Of a stretch of 64,000 bases of DNA, positions 39,081 through 47,593 are shown in pieces. The stretch is from Sulfurimonas sp. (lineage in GTDB: Bacteria > Campylobacterota > Campylobacteria > Campylobacterales > Sulfurimonadaceae). Where the stretch lies: the NCBI RefSeq assembly GCF_014859695.1, contig NZ_JACUTS010000004.1, forward strand, positions 1 to 64,000. The letters run 5' to 3'. A program made the position numbers and the translations under genes. The notes beneath the pieces were generated by a model. The model made no database searches, was not told the origin of the DNA, and was given only the letters and a program-made list of their open reading frames with translations. The first letter of the stretch is position 1. The number at the start of each line of letters is the position of its first letter.

Positions 39081-39923
39081 TTAGCAGATGTTTTTATACA
39101 TTTGGGGTTGTCTGTCTCTTATGAGTCCCCAATAGTGTCTCAGTTTCTGATTCTCTTCTATGTCAAACTCTGCGTAGAGTATCTCCTCTTTGTCCCTAGA
39201 GGCCTCTGCAATTTTTGCTCCAGCGTAGTCTGTTATAAACGATGAGCCGTAAAAGTTGAGCGTGCAACTCTCGCCAACCTCTTCGCCAATTCTGTTTGCG
39301 ACAACCACTGGAACGGTATTTGTCGCGGCATGTCCCATCTGAACTCTCTGCCAGTGCTCTTTTGAATCGAGATGAATCTCAGGTTCGCTTCCGATGGCTG
39401 TCGGGTAGAAGATAATCTCCGCACCCATAAGCGTCAAAGCTCTTGCCGTTTCACAGAACCACTGATCCCAGCAGATGCCCACGCCTATTTTTGCGTACTT
39501 GGTATCGTAGACTTTAAAGCCCGTATTACCGGGTTTGAAGTAAAACTTCTCCTCATATCCGGGACCGTCGGGAATGTGTGTTTTGCGGTAGTTATCCATA
39601 ATGGTGCCATCCGCATCCGAAACAACCAAAGAGTTGAAATAACCCTCTTCACTTTTCTCAAAATAGCTGATTAAGATAACCGCTTCAAGCTCTTTTGCAA
39701 GATTGCCAAAGCGTTCTATAAGCTTGTTGCCTTCTCTTGGAGCTGCCCATGAGAAGTACTTCTCATCCATATCTTTGCAAAAGTATAAACCCTCAAAGAG
39801 TTCGGGAAGAAGTATGATTTGCGCACCGTTCGCGGCAGCTTCTCTTGCCAATCTCTCGGCTATGTCTATATTTGAAGCTTTATCTTCACTCATTTGCATC
39901 TGAAGGGCACTAACCTTAACCAT
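39081..39923 (-). CDS. aguB: N-carbamoylputrescine amidase
   Basis: 280 aa nitrilase-superfamily enzyme. Catalytic triad visible as LLPELFEG (Glu), YRKTHIPDGPGYEEKFYF (Lys) and GVGICWDQWF (Cys). The match to AguB, including HLDSKEHWQRVQMGHAATN and HYWGLIRDRQP, is strong. It hydrolyses N-carbamoylputrescine to putrescine, NH3 and CO2, the last step of the agmatine route to polyamines. aguA is not in the window. It lies 11 bp downstream of the CNNM gene. Confidence 0.93.
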   Translation of the reverse strand: MVKVSALQMQMSEDKASNIDIAERLAREAAANGAQIILLPELFEGLYFCKDMDEKYFSWAAPREGNKLIERFGNLAKELEAVILISYFEKSEEGYFNSLVVSDADGTIMDNYRKTHIPDGPGYEEKFYFKPGNTGFKVYDTKYAKIGVGICWDQWFCETARALTLMGAEIIFYPTAIGSEPEIHLDSKEHWQRVQMGHAATNTVPVVVANRIGEEVGESCTLNFYGSSFITDYAGAKIAEASRDKEEILYAEFDIEENQKLRHYWGLIRDRQPQMYKNIC

Positions 39924-39934
39924 CTTCTACCTCA

Positions 39935-41011
39935 CTAAACGCTTTTAGCTTTTTCCATCTTTGTTCTCTCAAACTTCATCTTGTCTTGAAACTTTTTGCT
40001 TCTATCTTTTGCGAAAAGCTGCATATCTTCGATCTCATCCATCTCATCAACAATCTCGACACCCAAAAGAGTCTCTATCGCATCTTCAAGTGTAACAACA
40101 CCGACTGTCTGACCATAGCTGTCGTAGACTATAAATAGGTGAGTCTTTCTCTTGACAAAAAGATCTATAAGATGCGGAACAGGTACATTTTCGGAGACCA
40201 TATGCACTTCATGTGAGATACTCTCTAAAGTCATACTGTCGTTATCTTCATTGCTCTCTTCAAGAATTTTTTGACTAAAAACAATACCCACAACGTCATC
40301 AAGCGTCTCTCTATAGATAGGAATACGAGAGTGAATATACATACGGTCATCTTCTACCGCTTCTTCGATTGTTGTTTCTGCCGGTAGAGAAAAAACAACA
40401 CTTCGCGGTGTCATAATGTCTTTTGCTTTAATATTTTTTAATTTTAAGAGATTCTCAATTAGGTCACTCTCTTTACTGAGAATCGTTCCTTCTCTCTCAC
40501 CCATGGCAACGACTGCCATAATCTCATCACGTGAAAAATTGCTTTGATGCTTTTTGTTTCTTGAAATATAGTTGGTCAAAAATGATGAAAACCATGTAAA
40601 AGGCGCGCTGATTGTCATCATAAATGAAATCACATATGCCGATGGAACCAAAAGTTTTTTCCAGTAAAGTGCGCCGATAGTCTTAGGAATAATCTCTGAA
40701 AAATATAAGATAAGAAGTGTTACGACAAAAGCAACCAGTGCTTGCCACTCCTCTCCAAAAAGAATCTGCGCTTGAGCACCGACACCGGCAGCGCCCATTG
40801 TATGCGCAAAAGTATTGACCGTTAAAATCGATGAAATTGGTTTGTCAATATTTGATTTTAAACCTTTTAGCTTGTTGACTAACTGTTCATTTTGGTCTTT
40901 TGATAAGCTTTCAATATATGAGTTTGTACTTGATAGTAAAACTGCTTCTAAGATTGAGCAGAGAAACGATATAAAAATGGCAAGTGAGAGGTAAACAATG
41001 AGCAGAGTCAC
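39935..41011 (-). CDS. CNNM/CorC-family membrane protein (DUF21 + CBS pair)
   Basis: 358 aa. An N-terminal DUF21 membrane domain with four helices (residues ~1-180; ISFLCSILEAVLLS, LYFSEIIPKTIGALY) is followed by two CBS domains (~195-325; IKAKDIMTPRSVVFSLP, VVTLEDAIETLLGVEIVDE). The C-terminal CorC_HlyC transporter-associated domain is missing or reduced to a short basic tail. Members handle Mg2+ or Co2+ efflux or sensing; old name haemolysin. Starts with GTG, which overlaps the stop of a 20-codon upstream ORF, so translation is likely coupled to it. Confidence 0.88.
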   Translation of the reverse strand: MTLLIVYLSLAIFISFLCSILEAVLLSSTNSYIESLSKDQNEQLVNKLKGLKSNIDKPISSILTVNTFAHTMGAAGVGAQAQILFGEEWQALVAFVVTLLILYFSEIIPKTIGALYWKKLLVPSAYVISFMMTISAPFTWFSSFLTNYISRNKKHQSNFSRDEIMAVVAMGEREGTILSKESDLIENLLKLKNIKAKDIMTPRSVVFSLPAETTIEEAVEDDRMYIHSRIPIYRETLDDVVGIVFSQKILEESNEDNDSMTLESISHEVHMVSENVPVPHLIDLFVKRKTHLFIVYDSYGQTVGVVTLEDAIETLLGVEIVDEMDEIEDMQLFAKDRSKKFQDKMKFERTKMEKAKSV

Positions 41012-41070
41012 AGAACTGCTCCCATGAAAACGTGGGTAAAACTACGCGAGGCCGGGTCGCTTTGGGTCAT
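41008..41070 (-). promoter_or_regulatory. Leader ORF (20 codons) upstream of the CNNM gene
   Basis: ATG preceded by AAAAGGAAATTTTAA opens MTQSDPASRSFTHVFMGAVL and ends TGA, sharing bases with the GTG start of the next gene (GTGA). Its codons (CCG GCC TCG CGT) are richer in GC than neighbouring genes, and its RNA can fold as GCGA/TCGC and CCCA/TGGG hairpins; the second covers part of the downstream ribosome site. It could be a regulatory leader or uORF for a metal-responsive transporter. Confidence 0.5.
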
Positions 41071-41163
41071 TTAAAATTTCCTTTTAATTTTTGCGCAAAT
41101 TATAGCATATTATAGTTACTGCCTGTTTAAAAAAGCTTAGCTTATATCTATATACAAGCAAAC

Positions 41164-41478
41164 TCAACAGTGCACTGCGAGCCAAATGCTCTCTTCATTA
41201 GGCTTTGTCCAGGAGACTCTGTGCTTTTTATGTGCAGGAATATTTATATAATCCCCCGCCCTTAGCCTTACCTCATCCTCGTTCAAAAAAGTTATAACCG
41301 CCTCGCCTTTGAGTAGAATCACCCACTCATCCCTTCTTTGGTCATACCACTCAAACTCAGGCGTAGCGTGCCCGTAGGAGACAATTCTCTCTATTTTTAC
41401 CCCGTCTTTTAAAAATAGCTCTTCAAAAAACTCCTCATCCGCAGGTTTTGGGATGTTTTCAAAGATGTTTTCACTCAT
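41164..41478 (-). CDS. Cupin-domain protein
   Basis: 104 aa from MSENIFENIPKPADEEFFEE; the track start four codons earlier is possible. Single cupin barrel with EWVILLKGEAVITF and IPAHKKHRVSWTKP, which provide metal-binding His/Glu. Function of this small family unknown. It overlaps the MEMO1 gene by 8 bp, so it belongs to the AmmeMemo operon. Confidence 0.82.
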   Translation of the reverse strand: MSENIFENIPKPADEEFFEELFLKDGVKIERIVSYGHATPEFEWYDQRRDEWVILLKGEAVITFLNEDEVRLRAGDYINIPAHKKHRVSWTKPNEESIWLAVHC

Positions 41479-42259
41479 AAAAGCATGCACTCACATATCC
41501 GACAACTCTATCAGTGTCTCCGCTAGCATCTGCACTTGTACTATAGTCAAGCAGTTGTGACTTCAAGCCGAATTTTTTTGCACTAAGAAGCACTGCTTCA
41601 ACACCAATCTTTCCACATGCCTCACATCCGCTGTGGAGTTTGCCTATATCAATATTCTCAATTGCTTCAAGGCAGATATTGTCAAGCCTTGCCGCGTTGC
41701 TAAGAGAGTGAAAATGGCTTAAGTCCGTACTTATGATAACACCGCAATCCTTGTTGCTCAAAACATAATCTATGATTTGGCAAAGCTCAGAAGCATCTGC
41801 GTATGAGTAGACAATCTCCACTATCTGGGCATCCTCGATATAGTGCTTTATGAATGGAAACTGCACCTCTGTGCTGTGTTCTTGATGCGCTTCTAGAACA
41901 CATGGAAGATTGAACCTCTCTTTTATTGCCAGATGCAACGAAGCCGAGCTCTCTATATCTCCAAGCGGCGTCTCGTAGGAGCTAAAATCGCAAAGTGATG
42001 CTCCATCAAAACCAATCTTATGCGAAGGTCCCATAACGACAAACTTCTTTACTCCACTTTGGCGCAAAACTCTATATGCTATATTCGCGCTGTAGCCTGA
42101 GTAGATATACCCTGCATGAGGAACTATTGCAACTCTTGATTTTAACTGCGGAAGACTCTTTTTTTCATCATAAACAGTGCTAAAGTGTTCAAAATATCTC
42201 TCTATCTCAACCGCTCTTCCCGGATAAAAAGCACCGCTCACGCTCATCTTTCTTTTCAT
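41471..42259 (-). CDS. amrB: AmmeMemoRadiSam system protein B (MEMO1 family)
   Basis: 262 aa. MEMO-like fold with SGAFYPGRAVEIERYF, AIVPHAGYIYSGYSANIAYRVL, VVMGPSHKIGFDGASL and VIISTDLSHFHS, the His/Asp residues that resemble a dioxygenase-type iron site. Part of the three-component AmmeMemoRadiSam group of unknown function. Partner AMMECR1 lies 21 bp upstream. The radical SAM partner is not in this cluster. Confidence 0.9.
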   Translation of the reverse strand: MKRKMSVSGAFYPGRAVEIERYFEHFSTVYDEKKSLPQLKSRVAIVPHAGYIYSGYSANIAYRVLRQSGVKKFVVMGPSHKIGFDGASLCDFSSYETPLGDIESSASLHLAIKERFNLPCVLEAHQEHSTEVQFPFIKHYIEDAQIVEIVYSYADASELCQIIDYVLSNKDCGVIISTDLSHFHSLSNAARLDNICLEAIENIDIGKLHSGCEACGKIGVEAVLLSAKKFGLKSQLLDYSTSADASGDTDRVVGYVSACFYE

Positions 42260-42280
42260 CTTAAACTCCTGCTTTTGTTG

Positions 42281-42856
42281 CTACTCCAATGGAGGTATCT
42301 TCTCAAAATCTTCGTTTATCGCCTGAACTCTATACCTGTATATATCAGGATACTCTTCATATACCAAGGGGCTGAGTCCGGCTTTAATGCTAAGATGCTC
42401 CAAAAACACTTTTGGCGACTTTAGCTCTTTCCAAACTTGAGGCAGAAATGTCCCCTGATGCCCTTTATGTTTAAAGATAAGACCATCCAACTGAGGTTCT
42501 ACTTTTGTAAGCAGATCCTCAAAATCTTCATACTCCAAAATTTCAGGCTCGCTAAGAACAGAAACTTCTATATTGATATGTGAAAGCTCTTTTTCGTTAA
42601 GCGGATGAAATCTCGGATCTTTAAATGCAGCAGATTTTGCATTTTGAAAAACATCTTCATAAAGTGAACGATGCGCAACCAAGGAGCCTATGCATCCTCT
42701 TAGATGATGGTCGTACTCCAGTGTTACAAATGTAGCGGCACTATTTTTCAAAAAGGGGTACTTCTGTAAGAGCTTCTCTTTGTCAAAATCATATGCGCTG
42801 CTAAACTCTTCAATTATGGCATGTTTTGCGATTTGTAATAAAACAGCATCTATCAT
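42281..42856 (-). CDS. amrA: AmmeMemoRadiSam system protein A (AMMECR1 domain)
   Basis: 191 aa. AMMECR1 domain: TLEYDHHLRGCIGSLVAHRS with the conserved LRGCIG, AAFKDPRFHPL, INIEVSVLSEPE, and GLIFKHKGHQGTFLPQVWK. First gene of the operon with amrB and the cupin. Function unknown; RNA modification and peptide chemistry have been proposed for the group. Confidence 0.9.
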   Translation of the reverse strand: MIDAVLLQIAKHAIIEEFSSAYDFDKEKLLQKYPFLKNSAATFVTLEYDHHLRGCIGSLVAHRSLYEDVFQNAKSAAFKDPRFHPLNEKELSHINIEVSVLSEPEILEYEDFEDLLTKVEPQLDGLIFKHKGHQGTFLPQVWKELKSPKVFLEHLSIKAGLSPLVYEEYPDIYRYRVQAINEDFEKIPPLE

Positions 42857-42932
42857 TAAAGCCCCTTTTTATTTAACCAATCGTTCATTTTACAACTTTA
42901 AACTTTATGAAATAATAAACATTTTTTTTAGA

Positions 42933-43805
42933 TTAACCTACTATCTCTTTTAATGCATCTTCAAATTTTTCATAATGAAACTCAAAGCCGTTCTCACGCA
43001 GCTTTGTAGGGTATACCTCTTTCGAGTCAAGAACTACATGTGCGCCCTCTCCAAAAATCAACTTTATTAAAAAGGCGGGAACACAAAAAAATGTCGGTCG
43101 CCTTAACACCTCTCCCAAAATCTTTGTCTGCTCAATGTTTGAGATAGGGTAAGGCGCGGTAAAATTTACAGAACCGCTGATAGCAGGTGTTTTTATAATA
43201 AACTCTATAGCCCTTAGGAGATCTTCTATATGTATCCATGAGACCATCTGAGTGCCTCTTCCCAGCTTTCCTCCGACTCCCATCTTAAAAGGAGGCAGTA
43301 TCTTATCCATAGCGCCACCCTCTTTGGCAAAAATAACGCCAAACCTCATCGTCACGACCCTTACGTCAAAGGCTTTGGCTTTTTCTGCCTCCGTTTCCCA
43401 CTCTAAACAAAGAGCAGAGAGGAAATCATCGGCATACCTCTTGGAGCTGTCATCATGCGCTATATTTGACTCATAGATTCCAACCGCTGAAGCGCTTAAA
43501 AAAAGCTTGGGCTTCTCTTTGCAAACAGCGATAGCATCAACCAGTTTTTTTGTAGTCTCAATGCGGCTGCTGCGAAGCTTTTTTTTATAACTCTCACTCC
43601 ATGGAGCCAAAATAGTAGTACCGCTTAGATTGATTAGAACATCACACTTCTCAAGCTGCGCTGCCATATTCTCCACGGAGGTGTCTTCGCGTACCCTCAA
43701 GCCCACTATCTCATTGTGATTTGGGTTGAAAAACTCCTCAAGTTTTGAGCCTACTAAACCACTTTTCCCGCAAATAGCTATCTTAAGCCTGTTCCCTATC
43801 GCCAT
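42933..43805 (-). CDS. TIGR01777-family NAD(P)-dependent epimerase-like protein
   Basis: 290 aa. Rossmann SDR fold with a GKSGLVGSKL nucleotide loop, DVLINLSGT, FLSASAVGIYES, RFGVIFAKEGGAM and a C-terminal DUF1731 region (SVNFTAPYPISN, KEVYPTKLRENGFEF). The YfcH-like family is widespread and usually tied to cell division or sugar nucleotides, but its substrate is unknown. Monocistronic. Confidence 0.87.
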   Translation of the reverse strand: MAIGNRLKIAICGKSGLVGSKLEEFFNPNHNEIVGLRVREDTSVENMAAQLEKCDVLINLSGTTILAPWSESYKKKLRSSRIETTKKLVDAIAVCKEKPKLFLSASAVGIYESNIAHDDSSKRYADDFLSALCLEWETEAEKAKAFDVRVVTMRFGVIFAKEGGAMDKILPPFKMGVGGKLGRGTQMVSWIHIEDLLRAIEFIIKTPAISGSVNFTAPYPISNIEQTKILGEVLRRPTFFCVPAFLIKLIFGEGAHVVLDSKEVYPTKLRENGFEFHYEKFEDALKEIVG

Positions 43806-43869
43806 CTAAAACTCCTTGAGGTTATACATCTGCTTTGATTATATGTTTAAGTTAATAAAAAAGTCCTTA

Positions 43870-43889
43870 TAACTGATGTTGCGCACTAA
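43870..43889. repeat. Solo end of the structured repeat (copy D)
   Basis: TAACTGATGTTGCGCACTAA matches one terminus of copies A and B (TGATGTTACGCACTAAA) with one change. The rest of the element is absent. The recD2-like stop codon (TAG on the minus strand) lies in this end. Confidence 0.6.
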
Positions 43890-46123
43890 AGTTCCAAAAG
43901 CACGGTATCTCTTCTTGTGGCTTCAAACTTCTTGCATCCGCTCTCAAAAGCTCCGCTCTCGCCTATCAAGATGCACTTGTGTTTTGCCCTCGTAACGGCG
44001 GTATAGATGAGCTTTGTATTGTGCATAATGTAGTGTGAAAAACTCATGGGAATGACGACAATGTCATACTCCATCCCTTGTACTTTATGGACGGTTAGCG
44101 CGTAAGAGAGCATAAGATGGCTCTTCAACTCCTCATACTCATAAACTACCACGACATCCTCATTCGGGTAAAAAACGAACACCTGTTCATCCTCCTCTTC
44201 TATCTTAAAAAAAAGTCCGCTCATACCGTTAAATATGCGCCTGATTGCCGAATCTTCGCCATTTTTATACCCCTCGCCGCTCCATGAGGTCATGTTTTCA
44301 TTTTTCGTATGCACCACTTTGTCCATAAGCCTAAACTCTACGCCGCCCTTTTTTACGCACTTTTTGGGGTTTGGGTTGAAGTAATCCTGCAAGACGGTGT
44401 TTAAGTTGTTTACGCCCAGAGTTCCACCCTTCATGGGAGTAATAACCTGAAAATAGTTCAGATACTCTTTTATCTGCTTATTGTTGAGTCTGTACCTTGC
44501 TTTTTCTATTGATTCTACGACCTTGTGGGCTATCTCGGCAACTATTTGCGCGGAGTTATTCTCTCTCATATCCTGCAGCTCTTTTTGAGAGAGTTGGTTT
44601 TTCAAAACATAATAGTTCTGCATAGAAACATCCAAAAACTCAAAATCTTCATATGTTTTTCTATACTCGGGAACAATCCCCTCTCGTATATCGTTTGCGA
44701 TAACCGTTATGGCTTTGTCTTCACTCTGTCTGTAGATTTTTGTAAGCTTTACAATGGGTGCGAGCTCCAATGTCAAAACATCGCTCAATACATTCCCCGC
44801 ACCGATGGGAGGGAGCTGCGCATCATCGCCTACGATAATCAAGATGGCATTTTTGTCTATTTTTGAAACCAGCCTTGCAAAGAGGGAGGAGTTTATCATG
44901 GAGGCTTCATCTATTAAAATAACCGAGTAGGGAAAGTTGTCCCTGTCTTCAAACTTAACAAGCAGACTCTGGATAGTTGCGCTCTCATACCCCGTCGTAT
45001 CGGCGATGCGCTGCGAAGCTATACCGCTAAGAGCACATGTCATTATCTCTTTTTTGTCATATTTTATATTGAGCAAATCCAGAACTGTTTTAGAAGTCGT
45101 ACTCTTTCCCGTTCCGGCGTAACCTACCAAAAAGAGTATTGATGCACCATCGTTTATCTTCTTTACCGCCTCTTTTTGCTGCTCCCCCAACTGAAGCTCT
45201 TTCTCTTTTAAGAACTCGTCAATATTTTTTACAAACCCGTCGTTTTGCAGCTTTGCTCTTCTTTTAAACTCATCATATAAATATTTCTCCGCATCATAAA
45301 GGCGCGCAGGAGAGACACGATTGTTTTTCATCAAAACAATGCTCCCCTCACTAACCCGCTCAATCAAAATCGCCTCATAGAGATAATTTTTGTCACTAAA
45401 GAGAAGAAGTTCATTAAGCTCGCTAAAGAGTATCTCTTTTGCCACACATGAGTTGCCCTGCTGTTCGCAGTAGTTGAGCAGTACATAATCCATTGCCGAA
45501 CCTATGCGGTTTTCATCGCTTGGATTTACCCCCATCTTAAGGGCGAGCTCATCGGCACGTTTGAAGCCTATGGAGTTTATGGAGGTTAAAACGTAGGGAT
45601 TGTTTTTTATCTTTGCACAAGGCTCTTCAACGTCCCTCATGGCAGTTGCAATAGTTGTTAAAAATGCGGGGGAAACATCGTAAGGGCTTAAAAACTCCCC
45701 TATTTCACGCATGGAGCGGAACTTTTTCCATGAAGCCTGAATCTTCTTCAGCCGCTTCTCTTTGATGCCGCTAAACTCCAAAAGTCTCTCTATATCGTTG
45801 TCTAAAACCTCGACAAGCCCCTCGTTTCCGAAATGCTCTATAAGCTCAGCCGTAAGTTTTTTCGTAAACCCTTTTACGATTTTGTTGAGAAAGAAAAAGA
45901 GTTCGTTTTGGTTCACTTTTATCTGCTCAAACTTAAAAGTTTTGCCATACTTTTTATGCTCTTCCCAGTGCCCCTTAAGAGTAACCGCAGAATCCTTAAG
46001 ATGTGAGACAGCGCTCTCAAAGTAAGAGCCGCTAACCTTCTCCCCGCCTTTCAAAACGGCAATAAAAAAAGCCTCTTCTTCAAAAAGGATTTTGTCAATC
46101 TGACCTATTATGGTTTCATTCAA
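43886..46123 (-). CDS. recD2: RecD2-type SF1B DNA helicase
   Basis: 745 aa. An N-terminal OB/helix-hairpin-helix region (EFSGIKEKRLKKI, NSIGFKRADELALKMG) precedes the SF1 core: Walker A VGYAGTGKSTTSKT (~335), ILIDEASMINSSL (motif II), VGDDAQLPPIGAGN (motif III), and the UvrD_C2-like end LTVHKVQGMEYD plus YTAVTRAKHKC (motifs V-VI). A 5'-3' helicase like RecD2 (stand-alone, not RecBCD). It overlaps the upstream DUF4143 ATPase gene by 8 bp. Its last codons run into the solo repeat end, which may have altered the C-terminus. Confidence 0.88.
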   Translation of the reverse strand: MNETIIGQIDKILFEEEAFFIAVLKGGEKVSGSYFESAVSHLKDSAVTLKGHWEEHKKYGKTFKFEQIKVNQNELFFFLNKIVKGFTKKLTAELIEHFGNEGLVEVLDNDIERLLEFSGIKEKRLKKIQASWKKFRSMREIGEFLSPYDVSPAFLTTIATAMRDVEEPCAKIKNNPYVLTSINSIGFKRADELALKMGVNPSDENRIGSAMDYVLLNYCEQQGNSCVAKEILFSELNELLLFSDKNYLYEAILIERVSEGSIVLMKNNRVSPARLYDAEKYLYDEFKRRAKLQNDGFVKNIDEFLKEKELQLGEQQKEAVKKINDGASILFLVGYAGTGKSTTSKTVLDLLNIKYDKKEIMTCALSGIASQRIADTTGYESATIQSLLVKFEDRDNFPYSVILIDEASMINSSLFARLVSKIDKNAILIIVGDDAQLPPIGAGNVLSDVLTLELAPIVKLTKIYRQSEDKAITVIANDIREGIVPEYRKTYEDFEFLDVSMQNYYVLKNQLSQKELQDMRENNSAQIVAEIAHKVVESIEKARYRLNNKQIKEYLNYFQVITPMKGGTLGVNNLNTVLQDYFNPNPKKCVKKGGVEFRLMDKVVHTKNENMTSWSGEGYKNGEDSAIRRIFNGMSGLFFKIEEEDEQVFVFYPNEDVVVVYEYEELKSHLMLSYALTVHKVQGMEYDIVVIPMSFSHYIMHNTKLIYTAVTRAKHKCILIGESGAFESGCKKFEATRRDTVLLEL

Positions 46124-47399
46124 TATTTAAACCTTCATCAGCCTCAAGCAAAAACCTATCTATACTTAGCACTTCCACACCACTGAGTGCTTCATTTACA
46201 TCATAAGTTATCAAGATACATCTGCTATCCTCTTTTTTGAACTCTCCAAAAGCGTTTAACTCTCTTTTTTTTGTTTTTTCATCACTTATATCATACGCAA
46301 CTTGATACAATCTATTTTGCGTATAAAAATCGACCTCTTGATTATCTTTCCTGTATGTGACTTTTTCATCTTTTTTATATAGTTCGTTAAATACCAAATT
46401 TTCCAAGGCAGTACCTAGATTTTTTGTTCTGTTTACTCCTAGATTTAAAAAACCGTTATCGCTCAAATAGAGTTTTTTAGCAGATTTTATTTGCGAGGTC
46501 AGTTTATCGTGATGTGCAGAAATAGTATGGATTAAAAAATTGTCTTCAAAATAGCCGATGTACTCTTTTATCATTTTTGGATCAACACTTAGTTTTTTAG
46601 CCAATGAGCTGTAATTTAGCGTGGTTGCAGCATTTGAAACAAGATAATAAAAGAGGTCTCTTATGATTTGAGAGCTTTTAATGTTGTATCTTGGAACTAT
46701 ATCTTTTAGTATGATATCTTCAGCCACATTCATAAGATACTCTTTTTTTAGCATCTCATCGTTATTTGACAGCACTGAGTAGTATCCGCCCCATTTGAGG
46801 TACTCATCCATAGCTCTGCTTATCTCGATTTTGTTTGCCGCTCTTTGAATTTTTGTGGAAAAATCTATCTTTTTAAAATGTAAAAATTCCCTAAAATTAA
46901 AACTATGTATCTCAAGCCTCAGCACTCTGCCAGTTAAAACGGTTGCATAGTTTGAAGTTAAAAGCGATGCGTTTGAACCGGTTATAATAAATTTGATATT
47001 GGAGTTCTCATATTTTGATTTTACAAAGATTTCCCAATTTTGAAATATTTGCACCTCATCTATAAAAAAATATATCTTCTTCTCTCTGTTTGGATTTGCA
47101 AGTTTTAAGTACGCATCAAAAATCACTCCAAGATATGAAGCGTCATCCTTATATGGTATAAATTCCGGCTTTTCCAAGTTGATGAAAAATATATTTTTTG
47201 CTTCAACACTTTTTAATAGCTCACGAATGAGCAATTTTGCCAGAGTGCTTTTGCCTACTCGTCTCGCACCAACAAGAGCCAAAATCTCTTTTGTGCCAAG
47301 AAATTTCAGAGCTTTATCTAAAATTTCTCTTGAAACAAAGTCGCCATATATATTCTGATTTACCCAATGTACATTATCTTCTAAAAGAATTGAATCCAT
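46116..47399 (-). CDS. AAA ATPase with DUF4143 domain
   Basis: 427 aa. N-terminal P-loop domain: ALVGARRVGKSTLAKLLI (~residue 45), IYFFIDEVQIFQNWE as Walker B, KFIITGSNASLL as sensor. C-terminal DUF4143 with a PD-(D/E)XK-like end (ENLVFNELYK, VTYRKDNQEVDFY). These archaeal-type ATPases are scattered by transfer and often tied to mobile regions or toxin systems; function unproven. Co-transcribed with recD2. Confidence 0.87.
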   Translation of the reverse strand: MDSILLEDNVHWVNQNIYGDFVSREILDKALKFLGTKEILALVGARRVGKSTLAKLLIRELLKSVEAKNIFFINLEKPEFIPYKDDASYLGVIFDAYLKLANPNREKKIYFFIDEVQIFQNWEIFVKSKYENSNIKFIITGSNASLLTSNYATVLTGRVLRLEIHSFNFREFLHFKKIDFSTKIQRAANKIEISRAMDEYLKWGGYYSVLSNNDEMLKKEYLMNVAEDIILKDIVPRYNIKSSQIIRDLFYYLVSNAATTLNYSSLAKKLSVDPKMIKEYIGYFEDNFLIHTISAHHDKLTSQIKSAKKLYLSDNGFLNLGVNRTKNLGTALENLVFNELYKKDEKVTYRKDNQEVDFYTQNRLYQVAYDISDEKTKKRELNAFGEFKKEDSRCILITYDVNEALSGVEVLSIDRFLLEADEGLNIE

Positions 47400-47525
47400 A
47401 TTTATATCCTAAATAAAGAATGTATTCCTAATAATACACTACTTTTAAGAATTTTTAGCTTTTTTTGAATATGAAAAGATGTTCATGCATAGTTTTTAGA
47501 CATATGCTTAAAAAATAGCTGTGTA

Positions 47526-47570
47526 AAACACTACTTGAGAGGGGGGGTGCCCTCGGATGTGCAGTAGTTC
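47526..47570 (-). terminator. Terminator-like stem-loop after the secreted-protein pair
   Basis: On the minus strand ACTACT...AGTAGT encloses GAGGG...CCCTC with a run of seven C, and is followed by GTTTT. It lies downstream of the 357-aa gene and upstream of the DUF4143 gene's start. Confidence 0.4.
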
Positions 47571-47593
47571 AAATTTTCCCTGTCGTAGTATTT

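Noticed and set aside
41008-41100. Leader of the CNNM gene as a known riboswitch (mini-ykkC or yybP-ykoY)
   Set aside because: The hairpins lack the paired ACGR loops of mini-ykkC and the conserved core of yybP-ykoY. A coupled leader ORF explains the sequence better.
47538-47548. G7 tract at 47.54 kb as a phase-variation switch
   Set aside because: It lies in a terminator-like stem-loop in non-coding DNA and is too short and misplaced to switch a reading frame.
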